This document shows, in pieces, positions 45,880 through 57,825 of a stretch of DNA of 64,000 bases. Position 1 is the first letter of the stretch. Every line of letters begins with the position of its first letter. The notes below the pieces were generated by a model. The model did no database searches and was not told the DNA's origin. It saw only the letters and a program-made list of their open reading frames with translations. The position numbers and the translations under genes were made by a program. Origin of the DNA: Diphasiastrum complanatum (taxonomy: Eukaryota > Streptophyta > Lycopodiopsida > Lycopodiales > Lycopodiaceae); contig CM055092.1 in NCBI GenBank assembly GCA_029204225.1, positions 60,327,401 through 60,391,400 on the forward strand. The letters are read 5' to 3'.

Positions 45880-48560
45880 GTACTTTGTAAATATTTTTAT
45901 TTAATATACAAAATTTTATTGTGTGTCTATAGCCTACTGGCTTGTATAAATTTGCATGCTTTTTGAAATTTTTTATAATCCGTCAATTTTGTATTATGAC
46001 GAATTTGGATTCTTCTGTAAAACCATTGGAAAAGTTGCAGTATATAACTGTTTTTTGTGCTAGTCCCGCCATGTTGTGTACTTTTATGAAATGTCGTGCT
46101 TTCTTGCCAATGAGATTTTTCCATTCCTTGCGATGACCATATGCTAAGACTTCCACTATTTCTTGCAAAGAATGTCGAATGATGTCGTAATATGTGCTGC
46201 ATGTCATAAAAACATAATCTAAGAAAGTACCAAAAGTATCTAATTTAATTGCAAATATTTGTCTATCGTAGTGTAAAATCAAAATCTTATCATATAATGT
46301 GTTATATGATCAACACCCCATGCACTTTGAACTACATCCACAAATTCACTGGTTGTTTTCTGTATCATTTGTACATCAGTATTTGAAAATTTATCTTTTC
46401 TCAAGTATTTCACCATGTTGTCTAACTTTTTCCAAACTTCTACTTTGTGTATACGAGTAAAATCTTCTTCTTCGAAATCTTGAGTTGCTACAATAATTTC
46501 TTTCCAAACCGTGTATTGAACCTTGGATTGTTTGCCAGAATAATTTGATAAAAATTTGCGAGCTTTATATCCTCCAATGCTCGGCTTGCATGGAATATTT
46601 CATGTTTTACTTGATAGCTTGTCATCTTTTTTTATTTTAACTTGGCCTTTATGTAAGCCTGCTTTGGACAACACAACCTCTAATATGAAAATAGCTTTCT
46701 TCGTAGAGGCCTCTAACTCGGAATTCCATGCAAACAAGATGTGAAGATATATTATTTTTTCTATAATACGCACCTTCGCATGCAATGTACAGATATGAAC
46801 ATTTTGTAAAAAAATCGGTAGTACAGGTTTCCAATCACGATCTTCTCGATCTCTTGATATTCTTACATTGATCATACATTTTAATGTGTTCAGATCTCCT
46901 GCTAAATGCCATTCAATGTTGAAAGTGCCAATTCCAGGAATATTGAGTCGAACTCCCTCCGTGTGATTTTTTATGGTGGCAGGATATGTTCTATTAAATA
47001 TCCATGAGAGAATGTTATGGTCTTTTTTCAGCACCTATAAGAGAATACAAAAACGTGATTAGCCCCATAATATTAACACAGAGAAGGTTTTAGATATGAA
47101 ATCCATATTCAAATGATTATCCCTATTTATTATGTGAAGGAACTGCTATATCTGAAATGCTGCCAACCACCAGATACCATTTTTTGATTGAACATTGAAA
47201 TTGAGGCCTTCTGAGTCTTCTGAATTTGAAAGTGCTCCATTCATGATCGTGAGACTGACTCTTTCCATTTTTTGTCCTTTTATAATTTCAGACTCATCTA
47301 ACTTGAGAACAACTATCAACTTGTTATTGACATTCTCATTTGTAATATCGTAAAAATTTATGGTGAATGTTAATAAGTGAATAATGTCAATAAATAAATT
47401 GTTGGAATTGTTATAAGCTAGACTTTCTCCTTTCGAGCAATACACTTCATTGATATGAGATGGATTACCAACTATTGTCTGCATACCTTGGTTTAACATG
47501 TCTCTCTTTTTTAAAGATGAAATGGTCGTGAGATTGGAAACGTTTTAGTATTTACCTGTGCAAATGCCTCCTTTATCATCTTAAACATTGTTGCATATGC
47601 TTCCTACTGATGCTAGAAAAGTCACATGCCCCTTGAAGCAATGTAGTGTCTAGTATTTTTCCAACTTCATCCATAATGCTATCAATAACTGAAGCCTTAA
47701 TCTTTTTTTCATTTTGTTATTATTTAACATTGATTTCATAGATTTAGAAGTCAAGATAGAGCCTAGTGAGTTTCCAATTGAAATCTCGTCGGCCAAATGG
47801 TCTTCAACAACCAATGCTAATCTGCATTGCAAACATAATGTTCATGAAAATGTCAGTAAAAATTAAGACACTCATAGTATTCACAACAGTATATAATAAG
47901 CAAATCAACAGAAAGTTGAAATGAATAAATAACAAAATTAGTGCTTATGAATCAAAAAGTTCAAGCAGTATTCAATACGAAAAAGCTATAACTTACTTGA
48001 ATGCACGGATTCGTCTTTTTCTATGACTCCTCTGGATGATAGATCACATATATCCTTGTTTACCAGTCTTTTCCTTTTGTTGCTTTGGACCTTTTCTGTT
48101 GAGCACATCCATATCTTTAACAAGAGACAAATATAAGATACACATGGATTGAAATGCAATTTTTATCTCATCATTACTAGTTGTATAATGATGCAAAGAA
48201 GATTTCAACCTTTGGATCTCCTTCTTGAGCATCTCATTTTCATCCAAACAAGTTTTCATCTTTGTAGATTTTTCTTCGCACTCCTTTGATATTTTCCTTG
48301 ATTCCTCTTCCAAATAATGTATTCTTTGCATTGAATGTGCATTCCCATAGAGCATCAAATTCTCACAGTAACCCAAAAGGCCATTTTTACCATGACACAT
48401 ATAGATTATTAACTGACTCACCGAATGAAAATCTGGATGTTGCAATGAACATGGATCGATAGGATACAATATTCATGATGACCATAAATCTACATGCTTT
48501 AGCTTTTCCTCCCTGTATCGGACCATATCATAAGTTGACAATTTGGGTTGCTTTGAATTT
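45880..48560 (-). pseudogene. Putative DDE-type transposase of copy B
   Basis: Paralogue of the 36.7-38.7 kb gene. Exon 1 (about 48560-47997; longest open part 48469-48044) carries NGLLGYCENLMLYGNAHS and a Glu/Lys coiled coil. Exon 2 (from about 47820) carries LALVVEDHLADEIS, GACDF, EAYATMFKMIKEAFAQ in the -1 frame, and KLDESEIIKGQKMERVSLT (Asp codon at 47296-47298). Exon 3 (47034-46600) carries IEWHLAGDLNTLK (Asp codon at 46894-46896) and TLHAKVRIIEKII. It extends further than copy A: SIGGYKARKFL and QSAWGVDHITHY follow in broken frames to about 45.95 kb. Damage: an in-frame TAA near 47509, intron 2 donor AT in place of GT, and a deletion removing the CxxC segment present in copy A. Confidence 0.65.
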
Positions 48561-48984
48561 CTTGTCCTGAGCGGAGCATATTCTGGTTACAGATCCACAT
48601 GAAGATGATAAAGCTTTGTCATCAGTACAATAGTATAGTAACAAACAACACAATAGCAATAACAAAGTTGGAGATGGCACTAACGACTCTGTTGGAGATA
48701 GAGATGGCGCTAAACACTTGTTTTTGACCCTGGAGATAGAGATGGCGTAGGCTTTGTTTTAGAAATGTCACTCCTAATTCAAATTTTTGAGTGTTCCCAA
48801 CTATTGGGAGGGAATATTTCAGCATTTTGAAAATTCTATTTTAACTATGGTTAAGCACCAGTGAAGTTTGATGTGACTAAACTAAGGTGCATTCATTTAC
48901 ATGGAAAGTAGTGCGTGCAGATGCGTAAAGAAGATAGAAAATGATATTATAATTACTTTATAGTTATTTTTCTCTCTCCTACAT

Positions 48985-49028
48985 GGCATTTCTTATAGGG
49001 CCCTCTTTGGGCCCATATTTTCTCTAAT
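48985..49028 (-). repeat. Right terminal inverted repeat of copy B
   Basis: Complement: ATTAGAGAAAATATGGGCCC followed by AAAGAGGGCCC. It aligns with the right end of copy A (ATTAGGGGAAATATGGGC). Confidence 0.8.
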
Positions 49029-52000
49029 GATCTAGGTGTGAATTTGAAGGTGTGGCAAAACTAAACAAATTTCGCAACTTAACATTACAGAAATAAATCA
49101 GTTTGTAATGTTTTCGTATAGTAATCCTCCTTAACTTAACAAGTTATACAACAAATTGAGGAGAATAAGCTCACCTGAATCCATCCACAACAATAACCGT
49201 GTTAGAACAAAGAAATTATTGTGGGAACTACAGGTGTCAAAACTTATTCTCAGTTGTTATCCACATCACAATTTGATGTAAAAACTGCGAAGTAAGGATT
49301 TTAAAGTAAGAAGTATAAATAATAGCTTTTATTTCATACTATTTACAAACTCTTCTCAACTTTTTTCAAACTCTTCTCCCATGCTTCCAATATTATTCAT
49401 AATATTTAGGTAATTGCCCATCACTATCATACCAATGTAAAAAAGTAGGCAAATATTATAGGTAATAAAGAAATTAGTAAAGTACTAGTAATTGACGATA
49501 TAACTAGAAAGGTAGAAGAACCCAAAGTTCCTCAAAGCCTCTTAAAATCCACTAGTTATAGGTTGTGCATAGTCATTTCTTACTGACTATCATCAAAATA
49601 CCTCGTTTTGCTTCCCAAGTAAGTTTATTAATTAGCAAACAATGTCTGTTTCGATAACCTGCATGTAAACCATAATCATAATAGAAATACATGTCCTTTT
49701 GCCACAATTCATGCAACATAGGACCTCCCATGTAAATTTATATCATCAATATATCACAGTACGACCCTTAGTGCTTCGTACGTATCCAACAACTTTTACT
49801 CAAATCAGTAGCATGTGCGTGTTTCAAGAGATTGTAAAATTATAAAATTAGATGGCTTGTATTGCATGACTTCATTGAGCACCATATGATTTTACAAAAT
49901 ACAAAATACAAACCCATTTTGCATGACCATTTAGATTAAGTGTATAATCAAATGCTATATAAGTGATATGAGCATTCGAGTACGTTTTAACCTAAGCTCA
50001 ATGTACTCATATGTTCTTCAGTCCACCAACAGTATCTATTGTATGGTCTTCTTGGTTATCAGAATAGAAAGGGTGATAGCCACATACTGCAATAAGTTTA
50101 TATATTTTTTATAAAGTAACGTCTTGCATCAATTAAAAACTTAATCTGTAGACTGCAATGCATAGGGCATCAACTATGTTTATAATAGGCAAGTCTCATT
50201 TCTTAACCATTTTTCAGAACTTGTTTAACTTTGGATAATATAACTTAGTTTATCCAAAATAGCATTTTGAGTTTTTTTATGGTACTCTGACCATTGTTCC
50301 TTAATGCCTATTTAACATAAAGTAGTACGTGAAGTAATGTAAAAATAGGTACAATAGAAGGAACAATTCTATTCCAAGGCCTGTAGTAGTCAAAATCAAA
50401 AAATGTGCAGTGACTATTTGCATTATACAGTCTATTTCAGAATTCTATTAATACAATTTAGTCTGAAAAGAACAACAAAAAAATTGCTAGCACTGCCATA
50501 TGCCAAATTCTAACTGTCGTATCATGTTATTCAAAACCATGACCACTTGCCACGTGGCCAAAAGAGTAACATATTTGAAAGTAGGCAGCATAAGTCAATA
50601 GAAACGCATAATTCTTAAACGGGGTTCTGCATGTATGTAAGGGTAGCATACCCTGAATCATGAAAGTCAACAAAAAACCAAGCCCCTTCTTTTTAAAGAA
50701 CTTCTATCAACTTATCAAACTAAGTCCATGTTAGACATCTGCAATAGTAAATATAGATATAGACATCCACAGTTGACTATCAGTCAGAGACAAAAAAAAA
50801 TCAAACTTTTTTCAAGGCAAACAGAAATCTATTTCTTTAACTTGCTATTCAGAAGTCATTTTTCAAATAGCACATTTTTTGTATTCAAAAATCTACTGTA
50901 ATTTTTTTTTTTTTTCTGAAAAATACCCACAATAGATTTTTGCCTTGGCAGACACCGCATATTTTAAATATCAGATCATGTTATTAAGAAACATGACGTA
51001 TTCTTAAAAATTTTCAAACCAGTCAAGACATTCGAAGTGAGCAATAATTAAGAATGATGTCCAAACTGAAATAGTTGATAGTTGCTATATCTTCTAGCTA
51101 ATTTCGATTGCTAATGACAAGGTTGATTAAGTAAGTCTAAATATATTATTCTTGTTGAGGAAAACATTCTTTTCATAAATATAGAATAAAAAATCATTGT
51201 TTGAAAGAACATTGAATGAGCTTTGTAAAATATTTGAGATCTTTCCACAATGTTAGTGTTTGTTAAAAAAAGTTAGTTGTTAGAGAGCCATCTTTTTGAT
51301 CAAATGTAAGGTGTCAAAAGAAGAGGTGGTGATTTCCCTCTCAATTTTATAAACTAGGAGATTCGCCTTTCTCCCAAACGCCAATGCAATATGAAAAATG
51401 AAATTCGAAGTTGCGATTTGCAAATTGCCTTGAAACATCTCAAATAGTGTACAAAGCTTGCCCAATGTTCTTTCAAACAATGGTTTTTTACTTTGAAAAC
51501 AATCGTTAGTATAGAAGCATAGTAAATTGACAAATTTAGGTCATGTATATGCACATATAAGCTTCCATTAGTCATACTTACAAGCTGATGTGTCTATTTT
51601 GTTAAGATGCTTGTACAATTTGGAAAATGAGTATCTCCCATTTCTCCAAAGCAAAATACCAATGATTAGTTGCATGGACTTATGATCAGCCAAAATTTTA
51701 AAGGTGCACATATCACTTATAAAAAATGGTCAACTAACTTGTTCGAAAAGTTCTTAGCAAAAAGAGCTTAAATGTTTGCTACATCATAGAAGAGTGTTTT
51801 CTAGAGGCACATTAAAATGGAAATTTTTTTGAAGAGATTTGGGGACTATTGTAAATCTTTAAGTAGATCATATCCATGTGCTATACAATTTTTTATCACC
51901 AACAAATTATTTGAAAAAGTTAATTATAATGCCCTATGTAACATCAATGATCATTGTTTCATGTTAATAACAAAATGAACTCTAAGCATTGACCCAAAAG

Positions 52001-52730
52001 ACATCAACCCTGGCCACAACCAAACACGCAAAAGACATCGACCCTGGCCACAACAGATTGTAGTGTAACACCAGGATCGTCATATATTAATTGTTTGGTA
52101 CATGTGTATGAAAGATCCTAATGAGTTCTAATCAGGTCCAAGCTAGCTTGACTTGTACTCAGCTCATAAATATAAAACATCTATTTACAATTACAAGTAT
52201 CAATCTATTTGTAAACAATTAGAAATAGAGAGTTAAAAGACAACTCTTGAAATGAAGTTGGGCTGAAAAACTCAATTTGTTACTAAGCCATTTAGCAAGC
52301 AACCTAGTTAAGCGCACACCCTGATCATCATTGACTAACATCGTTCATCATCTTGAAATCTTGATCAAGCCTGCAACACAACATAGGTAAAACACTCAGG
52401 ACTTTTGATTCAGGCAACACAAACAAAGTAGGCACAATAATCACAATCATAATAACCAAGAAAGCAAACAAGTGACAGACAAAATACAAGCTTCTGAGCA
52501 AGACCAACGCTGCAAATGAGAGCTACAAAAGCCCATCCACAAGGCTTAATATATCACCTGTTTTCTTTCCCATCAATCTCCTAAGTTATGACATAGCAAC
52601 TTCTGATACAAAAATCATGCTTTTGTCTTAAGATGATATTTCGTGGTTATGTAGAGGTCTTATTGTCATCATGCAAGGAGATGGATGATACATAATTCAA
52701 GTTGTAGATGCTTGCCACAAGAACTACAAA
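49029..52730. other. AT-rich intergenic DNA, no gene seen
   Basis: About 3.7 kb with only short open frames and no recognisable domain. A segment at about 51390-51485 recurs at 55630-55720. A diverged tandem duplication of about 35 bp (AAAAGACATC and ACCCTGGCCACAAC) lies at 51996-52064. Confidence 0.55.
51390..51485. repeat. Dispersed repeat, shared with 55630-55720
   Basis: Both copies, in the same orientation, contain GAAATTCGAA(G/A)TTGCGA, AAATTGCC and CAAATAGT(G/C)TACAAAGC, followed by ATTGTTCTTTCAAA or ATGTTCTTTCAAA. Confidence 0.75.
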
Positions 52731-52740
52731 AGCTCTACAA

Positions 52741-52805
52741 TATGCCACATGGCTATTGTCTTTGAGAAAATGGGTTGAACTTAGGCCTAGGACAAAATTG
52801 TAAAC
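52741..52805 (+). repeat. Dispersed repeat with GACAAAATTGTAAA core (three copies)
   Basis: Same-strand copies lie at 52741-52805, 55541-55605 and 57387-57455. Each begins with ATGCCAC(A/G)TG-like sequence and ends CTAGGACAAAATTGTAAA or TATAGGACAAAATTGTAAA. Confidence 0.7.
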
Positions 52806-52809
52806 ACTA

Positions 52810-53920
52810 AAAAGAAATTAGGTTTTTTGAGTCTAAAAGATGACAAAGTTTTAAAAAACCCCTAAGGAGAAAGAGCAATAGAGAGGAAGAGAAAACAAGA
52901 GAGTAAATTGTGGACAAAAGAGTCTCCATTTTATTCTCCAGATACACAACATTAGCGGCAATAATTGGGGCTTGGTGACTTCAATCTGTTTCATGTTCTC
53001 CCAACACAATTGCCCTATCTTCATCTTCTCAGCCTTGCAATTAGCTTTACCTGCCAATGCCAAGGACGTGGCCAACATGTTTCACCCAAGAAACCTCTCC
53101 ACAAAAATGTAATGACACACTACATGCAGAGAGAAAGAACTGACCACAAGGTCTCTATTAGCACTATAGTGAATGTGCAGAATGCAGATGAAGATGTACG
53201 ACTTTTTGTTAAAAAGAATTCTGTTTGTTTCATCATTTATCAAATGAAATGTTCATCATCATGTATCAATGAATGTATAGAAAGAACCAGAAGAAAAAAG
53301 CAAACAGTAGAAGTAGGAAAAAAATAAAATACCTGAAGCTTGTAAGAGATGAAGAGTTCATGCTCGTCCTGCAAACAATGTTTCTTATTCTACTTTTGTG
53401 TGCCACTTTATGTACCTAACCGCTGACCTCAGAAATACAACACAGGCCGCCATACAGATGTTCAACGTTCCAAAGATGCACCCTCTCTTTTATTTTTGCA
53501 GCTAGCCCCTTTAGCAGTGTTTCACACATCGGTGTCCTGAGTTTTTTTTAAACTACTCGTTAGAAAGATGTTGAATTCAATTGACACGAAATGTAGTTTA
53601 GGCTGGCCAGATCAATTTTTGGAAACACATGTCACAAGCGCCCTAATTTTTTTGTAACGACTGGGTTCCCTCACACAGCTTTTGTACACAATATATTTTT
53701 TGAATGCCTCTGCTGCAGTCTGTCATGATAATAATAGCATCTCAATTGCTGTGTAATCTCATATTTTACAGCTGGTGCCATCCTATTATACATGCACAGT
53801 TAAGTTGAATCATTCCTCTCCAAGCACAATGGTAGCTACCAAACCATAGAATGTTTGCTCACACCATCTAAGCAAAGCTCACTAAGTAGCTAGAAGTTTT
53901 CTTTGTGGAATTTGAAGATT
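52810..53920. other. Intergenic DNA, no gene seen
   Basis: Contains two overlapping short frames (52851-53078 minus, 52965-53327 plus) with no known domain. The RBOH fragment that follows does not extend into this stretch as far as I can see. Confidence 0.45.
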
Positions 53921-53924
53921 AGCA

Positions 53925-54719
53925 TCCGTGTAACCAAAACTCATGGAGAACAGCCTTGGAAATGCAGTCACCCTGAAGCCCTTTTCTCCTGGCGAGAGCA
54001 TCAAAAAGTTCTCTTGCAAACTCTTCTGAGTCCTTCATTCTTGCAAGCAACGCGATGCAAGAGATGAAGTACCGTCGCACACATATGCCTACCTTTTTAA
54101 GTTCATCTCGATCACAAATCTTAATATTGCCTCAGCTTGCAAGCTAAAGTAGAAGCATTTTAGTTGCTCACCAACGCAGGGTCCAAATTTGTTTCAAAAA
54201 AGCATGCCATCCGACGACGCCAGCTGTTCGAATCGAGCCTCCACTGCTTGCCATAGAGCGTTCTGATCAACATTGGTAGTTTGCTGAAAAATCGAAAGCC
54301 TCACAAGGCTTGCAGCTCCGGATGTCGTCCGATGGAACTTCTCCAGTTGCACCAATGGATCGAATCCATGAGCATGTCTTTCAGAGAAAACTCTGACTAT
54401 AGCACTGCTGCGGGATTGATAGACAGTTTTTTAATTTCTTATGTCAGCTGTTTCAACCGAGAAGAGGCGTTGTGTGTAAGGGAGCTTCAAAGCGACGGTT
54501 TTCGATCCCATCCAATAATAGCACTCACCTGCTCATTATCAATTGCTGCTGGAGCACTCTACAAATACTGACGGAGTCTTCGTGCACGTCTAACATCACG
54601 TCTAAGAAGCCATGGCAGCTATCTCCGCTACTTGCAGTAGCACCAGAATTGTCCATCTGCATCTGCCAATCTACACCAACATCGTACTCTTGCTGATCAC
54701 AATTAAGAGCAGGCGTCAT
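53925..54719 (-). pseudogene. Respiratory burst oxidase (RBOH) N-terminal fragment
   Basis: RBOH proteins are plasma-membrane NADPH oxidases that make superoxide; their cytosolic N-terminus binds calcium. Here the minus strand encodes FLDVMLDVHEDSVSI at 54571-54617 (the conserved early block), ALWQAVEARFEQLASSDG near 54215-54270, FGPCVG, and EEFARELFDALARRKG near 53975-54022, then GDCISKAVLHEFWL. Blocks occur in the order of the family's N-terminal region. A TGA replaces a codon just before NKFGPCVG, frames change between blocks, and similarity ends after LHEFW. EF-hands, membrane core, FAD and NADPH domains are absent. It is either a truncated pseudogene or a captured gene fragment. Confidence 0.78.
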
Positions 54720-55406
54720 CCCACGTTTAGCAGCCTAGAGCTTCCTTGATCTTCAGCCTTTCCTCTGACAACTTTCTATGAGCCAATTTAGATAAAGCCA
54801 AAGCCCGACGGTTGAATATATTGCAAAGAAATTAGAACGCCTTCCCATCTCAGAAGCTCAATAAAAAATGTAACCTGAGGGTTTGCATATTTTGCAGCTT
54901 TGTGGCATTGTTTATACCTCTTGTTTAGACTCAGGCAATGCACTTGTGCGTACTGATGAATGAAAGCAGAGAGTAGCGATGACATGCAAGCAAGATGAAT
55001 GCAGTAGCGATGAGATGCAGTTCAAACGTGATACCAGAATGTCTACGCAAAACTAAGAGCTGAAATCTATACAACGTGGGGGCAATCAACAGGTCAAGGC
55101 TCCGCTCCTTTGCTGCCGATGTGTACCTCTCCACCAGTTTTGTATGAAAAAAGAACGTAGCTGTTTCGCTGCCTTTCTTGCCAAAACACAACAGAAAAAC
55201 AGCATGCAAACTCCATGCTACCAACGTGCACCTCAACAGCATGCAAACTCTGCTCTTGTCTTGTGCTGCTAACGTTCACCTCTCCAATGCTTTTGTATCA
55301 AAAGAAAAGATTTTGCATGCAGCAGGGCAGCAGGGCATTGAAAAACGAAAAAACTAGATCGAACACAGAAACTCCACTCCTGTGTTGCGCATGCAGAACT
55401 TTCTAT
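54720..55406. other. Upstream flank of the RBOH fragment, no gene
   Basis: Short frames only. Segments such as CTGCTAACGTTCACCTCTCC (55266) and diverged relatives near 55117 and 57253 show local duplication. Confidence 0.45.
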
Positions 55407-55550
55407 TTACGAGTTACTAGCTATGAAATCATACCCTTTGATTTTCATGTAATCTTACACTCCAGAACATGCCACGTTACGAGTTAGTTAGGAGCTTTGA
55501 AATCATAGCCTTTGATTTTCATGTAATCTTACACTCCAGAACATGCCACG
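55407..55550. repeat. Two-copy tandem repeat of about 70-74 bp
   Basis: Units 55407-55476 and 55477-55550 both start TTACGAGTTA and end CAGAACATGCCACG. They share CTTTGATTTTCATGTAATCT. Confidence 0.92.
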
Positions 55551-55764
55551 TGCCTATCTGCCTGAGCAGAGAATTGAAACTGGGGTATAGGACAAAATTG
55601 TAAAGAAAACAAAGAGAAGAGAGAATACGAAAAATGAAATTCGAAATTGCGAACTACAAATTGCCATGGAATATTTCAAATAGTCTACAAAGCTCGCACA
55701 TTGTTCTTTCAAATGATAGTTTTTATTCTATATTTCTCAAATTGATTCGTATTCAAAGACTTAT

Positions 55765-56400
55765 TACTTTTGTCGATTATTCAATTCATTTAGTTATTGT
55801 GATCGGTCCTTTCCTTCCATTACATCCATAGAGATTACCTCAACAAATAGCCATTAAAGTTTTCAACCTTTTATAATTCCGAATTTGATGGAACGGAACC
55901 TTGCTTCTACCATCAGAGCTGGTAAATTGATAATTCAAAATAAATTCCCCTTTCTATGGAAGATAGTTCGACAAGTTATGCAAAGAGATCTCACATGATC
56001 GAATAGAGTACGTATATGCATAGGGTAGGTATACAAACATTTGAACCTGTTTTAGCAGACGAGCACACTACTCGTTTACACGTAGTGGCTCAAGCAGGTT
56101 TTAATGCAGACTTTGATGGATATGAAATGACTGTACATCTACCTTTATCTCTGAAAGCTGAAACAAAAACTACTTTACAATGTTATTCACAGGCAACGCT
56201 CGCATGCAAATACATAGGCGTAGGTTGTCTGATCATTCTACACTGTTCGTCTACACTGCCCGTAATGGTTTTCCTCAGCTACGCTTCCTTAAACAAATCT
56301 CTCATGTCCTGGCTACGGCCGATCCTATTTGTGTACGGAATCAAAATATGCTTCTTGGACTCTATATACTAACAATTCATGTTTTTATGCAAATATATAT
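55765..56400 (+). pseudogene. rpoC1: Nuclear copy of plastid rpoC1 (fragment)
   Basis: Broken frames read as the plastid RNA polymerase beta' subunit. VDYS and VIVIGPFLPLHP are at about 55777-55830, then QQIAIK and IQNK-type peptides in stopped frames. RVGIQTFEPVLAD follows near 56020. The universal metal-binding loop reads GFNADFDGYEMTVHLPLSL at 56097-56153, with the third Asp of the NADFDGD motif changed to Tyr. ADPICVRNQNMLLGLYIL closes it in another frame near 56318-56372. The plastid gene encodes the subunit holding the polymerase active-site Mg2+. Many stops and frameshifts show an old plastid-to-nucleus transfer with no function. Neighbouring plastid genes are not seen, so the piece is only about 640 bp. 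Confidence 0.85.
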
Positions 56401-56615
56401 AATACATCTAAATTGATCACTGATCAGACAAATTTCCAAAAAAAAAACAAATTTCAGTTATGAGATTAACGCCCCGTGCCAAAATAGCTCCGTTTGAACT
56501 CTTCAATTTAAAAACTATGGTTACACTTCTCACAACATATGCATACAGAGAACGAGATCAACTTTACATAAATACCTGGAAACTCCTTGCTGCTTTCACA
56601 ACAAAAAAGACAGAG

Positions 56616-57100
56616 AATAGAGAAAAACAGAGAATAAAAAGCTCGAACGTCCACTGATTGCTTGCAAATACACAACAAGCTCCGTCCTCTTACTACCAAT
56701 TTTCGCTCATTGTATTCCGGTTGATTCCAAATCTCCACTCCAAACCTCCGTCCTCTTCCTACCAAGTTCTGCTCAATAGCCTGATTGGCTGCACCTCTCT
56801 GCTGTAATCTGTCTCTGTCATCACTCTTCTACGAACTAGAACTTTTGTATGAAACAGAACAAAGAAAAATCAAGAATAAAAAGCTCCAACGTCTGTTGAT
56901 TGCTTGCAAACACACAACAATGTCCCTCCTCTTCCTACCAGCTTTTGCTCACTGTAATCTGATTTGTTGCAAATCCCCACTCCAAACCTCCCTCCTCTTG
57001 TTGCCAACTTCCGCTGACTAGCCTGATTGGCTACAACTGTCCGCTGCTATCTGTCTTGCTAGCAACAAGTCCGCTACTTTTGTACATGAACACGCACCAG
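56616..57100. repeat. Diverged tandem duplication, period about 242 bp
   Basis: GATTGCTTGCAAATACACAA at 56656 recurs as GATTGCTTGCAAACACACAA at 56898. ACTCCAAACCTCC recurs with the same period, as do TAGCCTGATTGGCT and ACTTTTGTA. Confidence 0.85.
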
Positions 57101-57787
57101 AAGAGGAGCTAGCAAGAAAGGCCACGAAGCAGTGAGCTTTTTTCTTTTCATAAAAAAAGCAGTAAAGCAGGTGGGCACTTTTTAGGCTTTTTCTTTTGTT
57201 TTCAAGAGCTTCCATGCACAAAAGCAGGTGAGTGGTTTTTGGAATCAGAGGCTTTTTTACAAACGTTCACTTCTCCGCTGCTTTTCTACGTGAAAAGAAA
57301 TCAATTAGCTGATTGCTATTCTCGGCAGCATGCCATCCACCCAATCAGATAGCCATTGATTTTCATGCATATCGACGCTGGATAGCATGCCATGTGGCTA
57401 TGCTCTTTGAGCAGATAACACGAATTCAGGTATAGGACAAAATTGTAAAAAGCGACAACCACAAGTAAACATAGTATTAACGAAAAAACTCTGGAACATG
57501 TTAACTGACATACCATGTCAGTAGAACCTCGTGCAACATAACCAACAATGAATAAAAACTACTACGAATTCAAGTCGCCATAACTAGCTACAAGGGAGTA
57601 AATCGTAGAGCATCAAATCCACACAATTAAATTCCAGTGTAAGTGTCTATGTTTTGTAAGAGTCGCAGCAGTTCGGCAATTTTTAAATTTTTCCATTTTT
57701 TGCATCCAGGCGATCATGTCATCGTTTTCTCCTTTTTGCCACCGTGACATTCAGAAATAAAAAATTAGTATCATCGTCATAAAAAAT

Positions 57788-57825
<38 letters not shown>

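Larger units (their letters stand above)
43946..49028. mobile_element. TIR transposon copy B (left end displaced by copy C)
   Basis: The right end complementary to ATTAGAGAAAATATGGGC lies at 49028 and matches the right end of copy A. Inward is a minus-strand transposase (48.5-45.9 kb). From the left, P1 begins abruptly at 43946 on the plus strand, directly at the terminus of copy C, so copy C split copy B. The left end of B is not found. Between P1 and the transposase lie an unrelated open frame (45356-45652 minus) and the C-terminal piece of P2. Confidence 0.7.

Noticed and set aside
36661-48560. RAG1/Transib identity of the putative transposase
   Set aside because: The Asp, Asp, CxxC, LH order is similar in outline, but no diagnostic RAG1 or Transib block could be matched by eye; left as an unassigned DDE-type candidate.
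51280-51575. Short minus-strand frames as plastid-derived or host coding sequence
   Set aside because: The segment is a repeat shared with 55.6 kb, and the peptides are not conserved between the two copies.
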